Numbered from the stretch's first letter, positions 1 to 8,758 are shown. The stretch is DNA of 64,000 nt from Harenicola maris (GCA_018524345.1 JADQAZ010000001.1:682001-746000), one strand, 5' to 3'. The notes: generated by a model not told the origin, from the letters alone. Made by a program: numbers and translations.

Positions 1-731
1 CCAAAGGACTTCAACGCTTCGTAGGCGCCAGCCGCGGCAGGTTCATTGATTGTGTAGACAAGATTGATATCCGGATCGACCTGGAGAAGGTTCTCCATCG
101 CGGTACGGCCGCCGTCGGGCGAACCGTTGGTCACATCATTTCCGACAATGCGCGGATCGTCTTCATCGCCAATGTCAGTCGGATCTTTGATGTCAATCCC
201 GAAGCCCTGCAGGAAGCCGTTGTCGCGTTGGTAGTCGACCGAAATTTCGGAGGCATTCAGGTCAAGAAGTGCGATCTTTGCGTTCGCTGCATCATCTCCC
301 ATTTTCGCTTTGGCCCACTGCCCGATCAACACGCCAGCTTTGAAGTTGTCGGTAGCAAAGGTCGCGTCAGCAGCGTCAGCAGGCTCGAACTGTGTGTCGA
401 GAGCAATGACAAGGGCGCCGGCCTCGCGCGCTTGGGTGACAACGGGCACCAAAGCGCGGCTGTCTGTTGGGGTGATCAGAATGCCTTTGGCGCCAGATGC
501 GATACAGGTTTCGACCGCGGCAACCTGAGTTTCCACGTCGCCATCATATTTGCCAGCGAATGTTGACAGTTCAATGCCATTGGCAGCAGCGGCTTCGGAT
601 GCACCTTCCTTCATCTTTACGAAGAACGGATTGGTGTCGGTCTTGGTGATCAAGCAGGCGCTGGTTTCAGCATAGGCTGCACCGGCCATCATTGTTATGG
701 CCAGAGCTGAAGTGGTCATTAGTGTTTTCAT
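1..731 (-). CDS. frcB: Fructose/ribose-type ABC transporter periplasmic substrate-binding protein (3' end outside window)
   Basis: Partial gene: the first 243 codons are present and the C-terminus lies beyond base 1. The start is ATG at 731-729 with a strong Shine-Dalgarno AGGGAGGA just upstream. The N-terminus ([21 protein letters not shown]) is a typical Sec signal peptide. The mature part begins [19 protein letters not shown] and continues through [56 protein letters not shown] and [16 protein letters not shown]. This is the periplasmic-binding-protein type 1 fold of the sugar-binding RbsB group and closely resembles rhizobial FrcB (fructose, also mannose/ribose uptake), as I remember that sequence. 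It lies divergent from a ROK regulator, the arrangement expected for an frc locus. The permease and ATPase genes would lie further left. The precise sugar is inferred from similarity. Confidence 0.82.
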   Translation of the reverse strand, partial: MKTLMTTSALAITMMAGAAYAETSACLITKTDTNPFFVKMKEGASEAAAANGIELSTFAGKYDGDVETQVAAVETCIASGAKGILITPTDSRALVPVVTQAREAGALVIALDTQFEPADAADATFATDNFKAGVLIGQWAKAKMGDDAANAKIALLDLNASEISVDYQRDNGFLQGFGIDIKDPTDIGDEDDPRIVGNDVTNGSPDGGRTAMENLLQVDPDINLVYTINEPAAAGAYEALKSF

Positions 732-853
732 GATTTCCTCCCTAAAAAGTAACTCTTCGAGTTCTGGATCGGGCTCCTCCCCCATCCAGGCCTGCAAACG
801 TCAGATTAGCAGGTCTGACCCTAAAAAGCCCGATTCCATTGACCCTGTCAATA

Positions 854-870
854 AGTAAGTTAACTTTACT
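854..870. promoter_or_regulatory. Candidate ROK-regulator operator in the frcB/ROK divergent promoter region
   Basis: The 185-base gap between frcB and the ROK gene is markedly AT-rich at 850-880. It contains the perfect 10-base palindrome AAGTTAACTT (857-866), and around it the inverted repeat AGTAA (854-858) / TTACT (866-870). Related TAAGTAAG and TTACTAACTAA words extend the symmetry on both sides. An AT-rich palindrome between a sugar transporter gene and a divergent ROK gene fits the usual operator position for NagC/Mlc-type regulators. Binding is inferred. Confidence 0.5.
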
Positions 871-916
871 AACTAATGTCTTTTGGATTATCTCTTAATT
901 CATACGGGAGGCAACT

Positions 917-2128
917 ATGTTCCAAGCCATGGACGGAGATAGCATCAGAGGGCAAAGCGCCGGCGTGAACCAAAGTGGTATTCGCGACCACAATGAGCGT
1001 TTGATTCTAACCGTCCTGCAACGCCATCGCGCGCTTCCAGCGGCGGATCTTTCTCGGCGCACAGGACTATCCAAGCCAACAGTATCTACGATCCTGCGCA
1101 ACCTTGAAAGTGACGGCCTAATTCGCAGAGGAGACCCGGTTCGCGGAAGAGTCGGCAAACCATCTATTCCGATAGAGCTGGACCCAGACGGCACGTTTTC
1201 CGTGGGGTTAAAAATTGGTCGCAGAAGCGCTGATCTGTTGCTTATTGATTTCTATGGGACTGTTCGGGGGCAGCTTCATACGACCTATGACTATCCGATG
1301 CCGGATGCAGTATTTGGCTTTCTTAAGGAAGGATTAGATAAACTGCTTGGTGCACTGCCTACGAGCCTGCAAGCTCGTGTATGCGGCATTGGTATCGGCA
1401 CACCCTTCGAGTTGTGGAAATGGCATGATCTGGCCGGCCTTGCTGCCGAGAAATTCCGCTCTTGGAAAGACATCGATTTCGCCAAAGAAGTCGCTGCTTT
1501 CAGCAACCTTCCCGTTTTCGTCGTTAACGACGCGACGGCCGCATGCCATGCCGAACATCTATACGGTCACGGTCACGAGTTTCGAGACTACGCATACTTC
1601 TTCATCGGCTCATTCGTCGGTGGAGGGGTGGTCCTGAACGGAACAGTCTTCGAAGGCAATCAGGGAAACGCCGGCGCACTGGGATCGATGCGCAGCACAG
1701 GTCCGCTCGGTGAAGCGCAGCAGTTAATCGATGTGGCGTCCATTCACTTGCTGGAAACCCGCCTGACCGAATCTGGCCTTGATCCATCGGTTCTTTGGCA
1801 ACAGCCTCAGGATTGGAGCGGTTTGTCGCGGCATGTCGAACCATGGGTCGGCCAAACTGCCCAGGAACTGGCCAAGGCATCATTGTCAATCTGCTCGGTC
1901 ATTGATTTCGAGGCCGTCTTGATCGACGGCGCTTTCCCAGCGGATGTGCGCGACGAATTGGTGGACAGAACCCGGCGCTATCTGGTCAATCAGGATAAAC
2001 GCGGGTTAATCGAGCCTCAAATCGAAGCAGGAAATGTTGGCCACAATGCCCGCGCTATTGGCGCAGCCAGTAGCCCGATTTTCTCGCAATTCCTACTGAA
2101 CACCAATGCCGGACTTTCAGCGATTTGA
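917..2128 (+). CDS. ROK family transcriptional regulator, FrcR-like
   Basis: 403 residues. ATG 917 is preceded by GGGAGGC. The N-terminus (about residues 25-75) is a MarR/NagC-type winged helix-turn-helix, with LILTVLQRHRALPAADLSRR followed by TGLSKPTVSTILRNLESDGL. The remainder is a ROK sugar-kinase-like domain with the start of the ATP-type fold (FSVGLKIGRRSADLLLIDF), a GIGIGTPFE segment and VNDATAACHAEHLYG. The zinc-binding CxCGxxGCxE cluster of Mlc/NagC and glucokinases is not visible; the region reads GNAGALGSMRSTGPLGEAQQ. It is therefore probably a regulator without kinase activity or the usual zinc site. Divergence from the fructose-binding protein gene suggests local control of that transporter, with a phosphorylated or free sugar as inducer (inference). 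Confidence 0.85.
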   Translation: MFQAMDGDSIRGQSAGVNQSGIRDHNERLILTVLQRHRALPAADLSRRTGLSKPTVSTILRNLESDGLIRRGDPVRGRVGKPSIPIELDPDGTFSVGLKIGRRSADLLLIDFYGTVRGQLHTTYDYPMPDAVFGFLKEGLDKLLGALPTSLQARVCGIGIGTPFELWKWHDLAGLAAEKFRSWKDIDFAKEVAAFSNLPVFVVNDATAACHAEHLYGHGHEFRDYAYFFIGSFVGGGVVLNGTVFEGNQGNAGALGSMRSTGPLGEAQQLIDVASIHLLETRLTESGLDPSVLWQQPQDWSGLSRHVEPWVGQTAQELAKASLSICSVIDFEAVLIDGAFPADVRDELVDRTRRYLVNQDKRGLIEPQIEAGNVGHNARAIGAASSPIFSQFLLNTNAGLSAI

Positions 2129-2144
2129 CGCGAGACGTCAAATC
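2122..2144 (+). terminator. Hairpin overlapping the ROK stop codon, possible terminator
   Basis: GATTTGACG (2122-2130) and CGTCAAATC (2136-2144) form a perfect 9-bp stem with a 5-base loop. The TGA stop codon (2126-2128) lies inside the left arm. No clean T-run follows, so intrinsic termination is uncertain. The rest of 2145-2294 shows nothing I can assign. Confidence 0.4.
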
Positions 2145-2294
2145 CAACCTTTGTTTGCTTCTGTACTCACAGCCGGAAGCTTTGCGTCAAAACCAGACGT
2201 TTGCACCGAAGAGGTGAATGGCGGCTTTGTCCGCATAGCGGCCATTCCTTCGTCTGACGGGGGAGGCGACGGGAGTTGCCCGCCGCCTTTGGTT

Positions 2295-3665
2295 TTAGGA
2301 CATTGCGGCCAGAATTCTTGCCCAGCTTCGGATGCCTTTGTGGAAGCTTTCGACGTCGTATTTCTCGTTTGGCGAGTGGATTTGGTCGTCGTCGCGGCCG
2401 AAGCCGATAAGCATGGCGTCCATGTCGAGGTAGGTTTTGAAGTAGCCTGCGATGGGAATGGAGCCGCCGCAGCCGACGTAGGCGGCCTCTACGCCCCATT
2501 CGTCGGAGAGGGCGCTGCGGGCCTGTTCAAACGCGGGGGAGGAGGTGTCCATGTGGCCGGCTGGCCCTGCGCCGTGGGCTTTGAATTCCGCGGTGCAATC
2601 GGGGGGGAGCATGTCACTGACCATTTTGCGGAAGGACTCGCGCAGTTTGTGGGGGTCTTGGCTGCCGACGAGGCGGAAGGAGACTTTGGCGTGGGCCTCT
2701 GCGGGGAGGACGGTTTTGAAGCCTTCGCCGGTGTAGCCGCCCCAGATGCCGTTGATCTCGCAGGTCGGGCGCGACCAGAGTTGTTCCAGCGCCATGCGGC
2801 CCTTTTCGCCCGCGAGGGTGGTCAGGCCGACATCGCCGAGGAAGCCCTCGTGGTCGAAGCGCAGGTTTTCCCATGAGGCGCGCAGGGAGTTCGAGAGTTC
2901 GGGCACGCCGTCATAAAAGCCGGGCACGGTGATGCGGCCCTCGTCGTCATGCAGGGAGGCGAGGATGCGGGTCAGCACGCGGACGGGGTTGATGGCGGCG
3001 CCGCCGAACATGCCGGAGTGCAGGTCTTTGCTTGGTCCCTTGATGGTGATTTCCTCGCCCAGAAGGCCGCGCAGCTGGGTGACGATGGCGGGGACCTTGT
3101 CGGCAAAGAGGCCGGTGTCGCAGATCAGGGCGATGTCGGCTTTCAGCTCCTCTGCGTTTTCCTTGAGGAAGGGGATGAGGGAGGGGGAGCCGCTTTCTTC
3201 CTCGCCCTCGAGGAAGATGGTGATCTTGCCGGGGAGGGTGCCGTGTTCGGCCTTCCATGCGCGGCAGGCTTCGATGAAGGTCATGAGCTGGCCCTTGTCA
3301 TCGGAGGAGCCGCGGCCGCGGATGACCTGTCCCTTGGGGGTGTCTTCGACCTGTGGGTCGAAGGGGTCGTTGTCCCAGAGGTCAAGCGGGTCGACGGGCT
3401 GCACGTCGTAATGGCCGTAGAACAGGATATGGGGGCCTGCGCCGTCCGTATGGGCCACGACCATGGGGTGGCCGGGGGTCGGGCGTTTAGAGGCTGTAAA
3501 CCCTAGCTCGCTAAGGTCGGCCACCAGATGGTCCGCCGCGGCGTCGCAATCGCCCTTATAGGCCGGATCGGTCGAGATGGAGGGAATGCGCAACAGGGTT
3601 TGCAGACGCGCGATGGCCTGCGGCAAATCGGCGTCGATACGGGCGAGAACGGGATCAAGGGACAT
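2295..3665 (-). CDS. M20 family metallopeptidase (dipeptidase/ArgE-DapE type)
   Basis: 456 residues from ATG 3665-3663; the open frame continues further upstream, but MSLDPVLARIDADLPQAIAR is the natural N-terminus. Motifs of dinuclear-zinc M20 peptidases are present: GHYDVQP (H85, D87), the bridging Asp in SSDDKGQ (about 122-123), the catalytic EGEEESGS (about 153-160), and a C-terminal GGSIPI. The insertion between the metal motifs and the second half (DLHSGMFGGAAINP) is the lid/dimerisation domain. Family members hydrolyse dipeptides or N-acyl amino acids in the cytoplasm, and the exact substrate cannot be read here. No signal peptide. The gene is divergent from hemA, with a 175-base gap between the starts. 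Confidence 0.9.
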   Translation of the reverse strand: MSLDPVLARIDADLPQAIARLQTLLRIPSISTDPAYKGDCDAAADHLVADLSELGFTASKRPTPGHPMVVAHTDGAGPHILFYGHYDVQPVDPLDLWDNDPFDPQVEDTPKGQVIRGRGSSDDKGQLMTFIEACRAWKAEHGTLPGKITIFLEGEEESGSPSLIPFLKENAEELKADIALICDTGLFADKVPAIVTQLRGLLGEEITIKGPSKDLHSGMFGGAAINPVRVLTRILASLHDDEGRITVPGFYDGVPELSNSLRASWENLRFDHEGFLGDVGLTTLAGEKGRMALEQLWSRPTCEINGIWGGYTGEGFKTVLPAEAHAKVSFRLVGSQDPHKLRESFRKMVSDMLPPDCTAEFKAHGAGPAGHMDTSSPAFEQARSALSDEWGVEAAYVGCGGSIPIAGYFKTYLDMDAMLIGFGRDDDQIHSPNEKYDVESFHKGIRSWARILAAMS

Positions 3666-3840
3666 CGGGCAAGGCCTTTCCGGTATTGGATTTTGCGGCA
3701 GGTTACGCCTGTGAGACTTGGGTGCAACCGCCAAAAATTGGTGATTTCACACGAAAAAATGAGGGGTGGTCCAAAATGTCCCATTCACGCGGGGGGCGGG
3801 CCTCTGTAAACGGGGGGCCAGACTACGGAAAGCGCCAGCC

Positions 3841-5106
3841 ATGACTAACGTTAATCGCCCGCCACGCTCCCATAATCATGCCTTCGGGTATGATGCCGCC
3901 TTTGAGGGGGCTCTTGATGCTTTGCATCAGGAGGGACGCTATCGCACCTTTATCGACATCGAGCGCCGCAAGGGCGGCTATCCCAATGCGGTCTGGACCA
4001 AAGAGGACGGGACCGAGCAGGATATCACCGTGTGGTGCGGCAATGATTACCTTGGCATGGGGCAGCACCCCAAGGTTCTGGCCGCGATGGCCGAGGCCCT
4101 TGCCGCCACCGGTGCGGGCAGTGGCGGGACGCGCAACATTTCGGGCACCACACCCTATCACAAGCGCCTAGAGGCGGAGGTGGCGGACCTGCATGGCAAG
4201 CCGGCCTCTTTGCTGTTTACCAGCGCCTATATCGCCAATGACGCCACATTAAGCACGCTGGCCAAGCTGTTGCCCGGGCTGGTTATTTTGTCTGATGCGC
4301 TGAACCATGCCTCGATGATCGAGGGAATCCGGCGCAATGGCGGGGAGAAGCGGATTTTCCGCCATAACGATATGGCCCATCTGCGCGAATTGCTTGGGGC
4401 CATCCCGGCGGGGACGCCGAAGCTGATCGCCTTCGAGAGCATCTATTCCATGGACGGGGATTTCGGGCCGATTGCCGAGATTTGCGATCTGGCCGATGAG
4501 TTCGGGGCCATGACCTATATCGACGAGGTCCATGCGGTGGGCATGTATGGCCCGCGCGGCGGCGGTGTGGCGGAGCGGGACGGCTTGGCGCATCGGATCG
4601 ACATCATCAATGGCACCTTGGCGAAGGCCTATGGCGTGATGGGCGGCTATATCGCCGCGTCGGAGAAAATCTGCGATGCCATAAGGTCCTATGCGCCGGG
4701 CTTCATCTTTACCACCTCGCTTGCGCCGGCTTTGGCGGCGGGGGCGGCGGCCTCTGTTGCGCATCTGAAGGAAGACAGCAGCCTGCGCGATGCGCAGCAG
4801 GCGGCGGCGCGGACACTGAAGCTGCGGCTCAAGGGGCTGGGCATGCCGATTATCGACCATGGCAGCCACATTGTGCCTGTGCATGTGGGCGATCCGGTGA
4901 AGTGCAAAATGCTGTCGGATATGCTGTTGGAGAGCCATGGCGTTTATGTGCAGCCGATCAATTTCCCCACGGTTCCGCGCGGGACAGAACGGCTGCGGTT
5001 TACGCCCTCTCCGGTTCACACGCCGCCTATGATTGATGCTTTGGTCAGGGCAATGGACGGTCTTTGGTCGCATTGCGCGCTAAACCGCTCTGAGTTGGCG
5101 GGCTGA
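3841..5106 (+). CDS. hemA: 5-aminolevulinate synthase (C4 pathway)
   Basis: 421 residues. It condenses glycine and succinyl-CoA to 5-aminolevulinate, the first step of tetrapyrrole synthesis in alphaproteobacteria. Hallmarks are [19 protein letters not shown] near the N-terminus, [14 protein letters not shown], the glycine-rich [31 protein letters not shown], and the PLP-binding lysine in [12 protein letters not shown] (about K262). It belongs to the alpha-oxoamine synthase family of fold-type I aminotransferases. ATG 3841 is chosen because the homologous N-terminus begins shortly after it; the Shine-Dalgarno (GGAAAG) is modest. No FnrL-type TTGAT-N4-ATCAA site is apparent immediately upstream. 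The next gene starts 104 bases downstream and is probably a separate unit. Confidence 0.95.
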   Translation: MTNVNRPPRSHNHAFGYDAAFEGALDALHQEGRYRTFIDIERRKGGYPNAVWTKEDGTEQDITVWCGNDYLGMGQHPKVLAAMAEALAATGAGSGGTRNISGTTPYHKRLEAEVADLHGKPASLLFTSAYIANDATLSTLAKLLPGLVILSDALNHASMIEGIRRNGGEKRIFRHNDMAHLRELLGAIPAGTPKLIAFESIYSMDGDFGPIAEICDLADEFGAMTYIDEVHAVGMYGPRGGGVAERDGLAHRIDIINGTLAKAYGVMGGYIAASEKICDAIRSYAPGFIFTTSLAPALAAGAAASVAHLKEDSSLRDAQQAAARTLKLRLKGLGMPIIDHGSHIVPVHVGDPVKCKMLSDMLLESHGVYVQPINFPTVPRGTERLRFTPSPVHTPPMIDALVRAMDGLWSHCALNRSELAG

Positions 5107-5162
5107 TTTTTCCCCCGGTGCATCGGCTGCGGTCCTGTGCTAAAAAATAGACATCTTATCGC

Positions 5163-5178
5163 GCGATTCACGAATCGC
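5163..5178. promoter_or_regulatory. Palindrome upstream of the RodZ-like gene
   Basis: GCGATTC (5163-5169) and GAATCGC (5172-5178) form a perfect 7-bp inverted repeat with a 2-base centre, 33 bases before the start of the HTH membrane protein. It could be an operator, since a 2-base loop is unfavourable for an RNA hairpin. Function is inferred only from position. Confidence 0.35.
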
Positions 5179-5210
5179 TGCGATAGAAGGGGATGTATTT
5201 AGTGTGACGG

Positions 5211-6872
5211 ATGGGCAGGATGATCAGGCGTAGACCTCCATCAAAGCCAGTTGAGGAAGACACGCGGCGCAGTTTCGATGACTTCGAACTGCGTCTTGGC
5301 GATGTTATGCGCGGCGAGCGGGCGACGCTCGGCAAGTCTTTGCTTGATGTCCAGCGGGAGCTTAAAATCAAGGCGACCTATATCGCCGCGATCGAGAATT
5401 CCGACCCCTCTGCTTTTGAAAGCCCCGGGTTTATTGCCGGATATGTGCGCTCCTATGCGCGTTATCTCGGGCTTGATCCCGAGTGGGCATTCGCCTCTTT
5501 CTGCAAAGAGGCGGAGTTTGTTACCGTTGCGGCGGGCGAGGCGGGGCTTGGCCGCAAGGCGAAAGCCAAGACTTCGGCGGGCGGCAGCACCACGGCCAAG
5601 GTTGTGGCCGGGCTTGGCAGCAAGATGCCAAGCGGCTCCTCTGCCCCTGCCAAGGAACCCAACCCGTTCCGCGAACCTGCTGTCTCCTTTGCGCCAGCGG
5701 GGGAGGCGATGCTGTCCCGCGTTGAGCCGGGGGCGATTGGCTCCACCCTTGTTTTGCTCGCCCTGATTGGCGGGCTTGGCTATGGCGGCTGGGCCGTGTT
5801 GCAGCAGGTGCAGCGTGTGGATGTAACCCCTGTGGATCAGGCGCCCGGCGCCCTTGCGCAGGTGGACCCGTTGAGCGGCCCCGGCTTGGCCGATACCAGC
5901 GCCCCCGAATTTGCCGGGCTTGAGCCCGTGGCCCCCGATGCGCTGGACCGGCTCTATCGTCCGCAGGCGCTTGATACGCCTGTGATGGTGGCCCGCGACG
6001 GGCCGATTGCCGCGATTGATCCGGGGCTGGGCGGGATCATGTCGCCCGGGCAGGGGCCGGAGGCGCAGCGCGTTGCGGCCCTGGCGGAAGCGGTGCAGCT
6101 TGAGGTCGCCGGTTTTGCCGAGAGCGGCCTTGTGATGGTTGCCGTGCGCCCGGCTTGGGTGCGGGTAAAGGATGCGGCGGGCAAGGTGATCTTTGAAAGC
6201 ACCATGGCGCCGGGCGATACCTATACGGTGCCGGAAGATGCCCAGGCCCCTGTTTTGCGGGCAGGCGCGGCGGGCGGCGTGTATTTCGCCGTGGACGGGC
6301 GCGTTTACGGGCCTGCGGGGCCTGCGGGCACCGTGGCGGGGGCTGTTGATCTGTCGCGTGAGGCGATCACGGGGGCCTATCAGGTTGCCGACCTCTCGCT
6401 CGATCCGGCGCTGGCAGAGATTTTGGATCAAAACGGTGTGAGCGCGCCGGGCGGGGATACCCTGTTCGCGCAGGCCGCGCCGGTGCAACCGCCTGTCTTG
6501 GGGCTTGCCAATCCGGGGGCTGACCTGCCGCGGGTGACCAGCGAAGGCGCGCCCGATATCATGGTTGTCGCCACCGGCGATACATGGGTGCAGATCCGCT
6601 CCGAGGATGGCTCTGTCATCTATGAAAGCGTGATGAAGAAGGGCGATCGGTATAACCTGTCCGGTGAGGACGCCTTTGCGAAACTGCGCACCGGCTTTGG
6701 TGGCCACGTGTATTTTGTCGTGGATGGTCAGACATTTGGCCCCGCTGGCGGCAATGGCGAGGTTGTGCGCAATGTGGCCATGACGGCCGAGGCATTGACC
6801 ACGAGCTATAGCGTGGCGGACCTGACGCAGAATGCGGTGCTGCGCGAAGTTCTGGTGGCCGAGAGCCAGTAA
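5211..6872 (+). CDS. RodZ-like helix-turn-helix membrane protein with two C-terminal DUF4115 copies
   Basis: 553 residues. An N-terminal RodZ-type HTH (about 25-105) is recognisable: FELRLGDVMRGERATLGKSL, then IKATYIAAIENSDPSAFE and GYVRSYARYLGLDPEWA. A low-complexity linker follows, then one transmembrane helix (about 175-197, STLVLLALIGGLGYGGWAVL). The periplasmic part holds two copies of the RodZ C-terminal DUF4115-like beta domain, about 305-395 and 447-545. Both share W(V)RV/QI, ESxMxxGDxY, a GGxVYFxVDG stretch, FGPAG/YGPAG and SYxVADL/AYQVADL. Known RodZ proteins anchor MreB cytoskeleton and elongasome function, usually with one such domain. ispG follows on the same strand, as rodZ precedes ispG in many proteobacteria. 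ATG 5211 is used; ATG 5220 in the same frame is an alternative. Confidence 0.8.
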   Translation: MGRMIRRRPPSKPVEEDTRRSFDDFELRLGDVMRGERATLGKSLLDVQRELKIKATYIAAIENSDPSAFESPGFIAGYVRSYARYLGLDPEWAFASFCKEAEFVTVAAGEAGLGRKAKAKTSAGGSTTAKVVAGLGSKMPSGSSAPAKEPNPFREPAVSFAPAGEAMLSRVEPGAIGSTLVLLALIGGLGYGGWAVLQQVQRVDVTPVDQAPGALAQVDPLSGPGLADTSAPEFAGLEPVAPDALDRLYRPQALDTPVMVARDGPIAAIDPGLGGIMSPGQGPEAQRVAALAEAVQLEVAGFAESGLVMVAVRPAWVRVKDAAGKVIFESTMAPGDTYTVPEDAQAPVLRAGAAGGVYFAVDGRVYGPAGPAGTVAGAVDLSREAITGAYQVADLSLDPALAEILDQNGVSAPGGDTLFAQAAPVQPPVLGLANPGADLPRVTSEGAPDIMVVATGDTWVQIRSEDGSVIYESVMKKGDRYNLSGEDAFAKLRTGFGGHVYFVVDGQTFGPAGGNGEVVRNVAMTAEALTTSYSVADLTQNAVLREVLVAESQ

Positions 6873-6886
6873 GCTGGCTCGGGCCG

Positions 6887-6994
6887 AGATTTTCCTGACG
6901 AAAAATCTGACGCGTTGCACCCTTTGCGGGTTTCCTTTTGGGGGGTGTTTTGCGGCACGGCTGCGACGGGCGGAGATTTTTCGGAGGAAAATCT
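6887..6994. repeat. Pair of similar AGATTTT...AAAATCT inverted repeats between the RodZ-like gene and ispG
   Basis: The first repeat is AGATTTT (6887-6893) with AAAATCT (6902-6908); the second is AGATTTT (6974-6980) with AAAATCT (6988-6994). Both arms are identical and perfectly complementary, and each second arm is followed by TGRCG. The 210-base gap contains nothing else assignable. One copy alone would pass as a terminator; two copies 87 bases apart suggest a small repeated element. Confidence 0.5.
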
Positions 6995-7083
6995 GGCGAC
7001 TTCGCCGCAGGGATCGGCATTTCCACCGGAGCGCTGCTGCGATAGGGTGGCGCCGAATACACTGGCCAGAGGTTTGACTGCCC

Positions 7084-8220
7084 ATGTCGCTTAATCACAT
7101 CCGTCCGTGGCGCAATATCTACCGCCGCAAAAGCCGCCAGATCATGGTGGGCAATGTGCCTGTTGGGGGCAATGCGCCGATCACGGTGCAGACCATGACC
7201 AACACCCTGACCACCGATGCGGCCGCGACGATTGCGCAGATTCAGGCCGCTGCGGATGTGGGGGCGGATATCGTGCGGGTCTCTGTGCCCGATGAAGACT
7301 CCGCCAAAGCGATGAAGGAGATTTGCCGCGAGAGCCCTGTGCCCATCGTGGCGGATATCCATTTCCACTATAAACGCGGGATCGAGGCGGCCGAGGCGGG
7401 CGCGGCCTGTTTGCGGATCAATCCGGGCAATATCGGCGATGAAAGCCGTGTGCGCGAGGTGATTAAGGCCGCGCGGGACAACAATTGTTCGATCCGGATC
7501 GGGGTCAATGCGGGTTCCCTTGAGAAGCATTTGCTAGACAAATATGGCGAGCCTTGCCCCGATGCCATGGTTGAAAGCGGTCTGGATCACATCAAAATCC
7601 TGCAGGACAACGATTTCCACGAGTTCAAGATCAGCTGCAAGGCCTCTGACGTCTTTATGGCGGCAGCGGCCTATCAGCAGCTGGCCGAGGCGACCGATGC
7701 GCCGATTCACTTGGGGATTACAGAGGCGGGGGGGCTGACATCCGGCACGATCAAATCGGCGATCGGCCTTGGCAACCTGTTGTGGATGGGGATCGGCGAT
7801 ACGATCCGCGTGTCGCTTTCTGCCGATCCGGTGGAAGAGATTAAGGTGGGCTATGAGATCCTGAAATCTCTGGGTTTGCGGCATCGGGGGGTGAATATCA
7901 TTTCCTGCCCGAGCTGTGCACGGCAGGGGTTTGATGTGATCAAGACCGTCGAGATTCTGGAGCAACGTCTTGAGCATATCAAGACGCCCATGAGCCTGTC
8001 GATCATCGGCTGTGTGGTGAACGGGCCGGGTGAGGCCCTGATGACGGATGTCGGCTTCACCGGCGGCGGCGCGGGCTCTGGCATGGTTTATCTGGCGGGC
8101 AAGCAGAGCCACAAGCAAAGCAACGAGGATATGATCGAGCATATCGTCGAGCAGGTTGAGGCCAAGGCGGCGCAGCTGGAATCCGAGAGCTTAGAGAACC
8201 CGACACAGGCGGCAGAATAG
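7084..8220 (+). CDS. ispG: 4-hydroxy-3-methylbut-2-enyl diphosphate synthase (flavodoxin)
   Basis: 378 residues, the usual bacterial length. IspG (GcpE) converts methylerythritol cyclodiphosphate to HMBPP in the MEP isoprenoid pathway using a [4Fe-4S] cluster. The N-terminal TIM-barrel half runs from [20 protein letters not shown] through [18 protein letters not shown] and [20 protein letters not shown]. The C-terminal cluster domain carries the ligand cysteines in [13 protein letters not shown] and [14 protein letters not shown], with the following Glu as the fourth ligand. The start ATG 7084 is followed directly by the conserved sequence. It lies 211 bases after the RodZ-like gene on the same strand. 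A large GC-rich inverted repeat begins at its stop codon. Confidence 0.96.
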   Translation: MSLNHIRPWRNIYRRKSRQIMVGNVPVGGNAPITVQTMTNTLTTDAAATIAQIQAAADVGADIVRVSVPDEDSAKAMKEICRESPVPIVADIHFHYKRGIEAAEAGAACLRINPGNIGDESRVREVIKAARDNNCSIRIGVNAGSLEKHLLDKYGEPCPDAMVESGLDHIKILQDNDFHEFKISCKASDVFMAAAAYQQLAEATDAPIHLGITEAGGLTSGTIKSAIGLGNLLWMGIGDTIRVSLSADPVEEIKVGYEILKSLGLRHRGVNIISCPSCARQGFDVIKTVEILEQRLEHIKTPMSLSIIGCVVNGPGEALMTDVGFTGGGAGSGMVYLAGKQSHKQSNEDMIEHIVEQVEAKAAQLESESLENPTQAAE

Positions 8221-8277
8221 CGCCGCAGGCGGGGGCCGGGGTGGGCCGCAGGCCCGCACCGGCCCCCGCCTGCGGCG
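8221..8277. repeat. Large GC-rich near-perfect inverted repeat immediately after ispG
   Basis: The left arm 8221-8247 (beginning CGCCGCAGGCGGGGGCCGG) and right arm 8251-8277 (ending CCGGCCCCCGCCTGCGGCG) pair over 27 positions with about two mismatches and a 3-base loop GCA. It abuts the ispG stop codon. The arms are far longer than a normal terminator and no T-tract follows. The smaller palindromic GCGCGGCCTTTGGCCGCG lies next to it. The following stretch to about 8430 contains no gene I can support. Confidence 0.7.
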
Positions 8278-8430
8278 GATCGCGCGGCCTTTGGCCGCGT
8301 GAAAACCTGAGATTTAGGGGTATGGGGGCAGCCCGGGGTTTTGAGGGGGCTTGCTGGGTTTTATGGCTGGCGCCAGAAAACACCCGCGCCCGCAAAACAA
8401 AGGCCCGCAAGAATCGTAGCCCACAAAAAC

Positions 8431-8456
8431 AAGGCCCGCCCCGGGGGGCAGGCCTT
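8431..8456 (-). terminator. Probable terminator of the DUF1127 genes
   Basis: AAGGCCCGCC (8431-8440) pairs with GGCAGGCCTT (8447-8456) with one wobble when read on the minus strand. On that strand it is followed by GTTTTTGT (complement of 8424-8430). It sits 27 bases beyond the stop codon of the second DUF1127 gene. Confidence 0.6.
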
Positions 8457-8482
8457 AGCGCGTTACATCCGCTCTGCTAAAA

Positions 8483-8695
8483 TTAGATGTAATTGCGGAA
8501 AACGTGAGACACGATGTCTTCGCGTGCGAGGCCCTTGGCCGCGAGTTCCTCGTCGGAGAGGGCGCTGAGCTTTTCAACACGGTGGTGCAGAGAGCTCGCC
8601 TCGGCGACGGCCATGAAGAAATTTCCGACAGCGCGGAACGGCACGGCAAGAACCGACAGGAGCGGGGTAGGGGCGTGAGATGTTGTTGCGACCAT
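8483..8695 (-). CDS. DUF1127-like small protein (downstream copy)
   Basis: 70 residues. The C-terminal half (HHRVEKLSALSDEELAAKGL then REDIVSHVFRNYI) matches the short Arg-rich helical DUF1127 pattern, in which L-x-DEELAxxG-x-R-xxI is typical. It is a paralogue of the gene immediately upstream: both end S-x-D-ELA-x-G-x-RE-x-V-x-R-Y. DUF1127 proteins in alphaproteobacteria are often stress-induced and some bind RNA or affect phosphate and carbon metabolism; nothing specific can be assigned here. A 63-base gap separates it from the upstream copy, so co-transcription is likely. A terminator follows at 8431-8456. Confidence 0.75.
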   Translation of the reverse strand: MVATTSHAPTPLLSVLAVPFRAVGNFFMAVAEASSLHHRVEKLSALSDEELAAKGLAREDIVSHVFRNYI

Positions 8696-8758
8696 TTTTC
8701 CGGCCTCCGATGTGTTAGTAGCGCCGGGCCAAGACAGGCCCGACTGGATATTGGTGTA

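Noticed and set aside
5241-7085. 614-codon minus-strand open frame opposite the RodZ-like gene
   Set aside because: Product is Arg/His-rich with no domains; it is a GC-bias shadow of the plus-strand gene.
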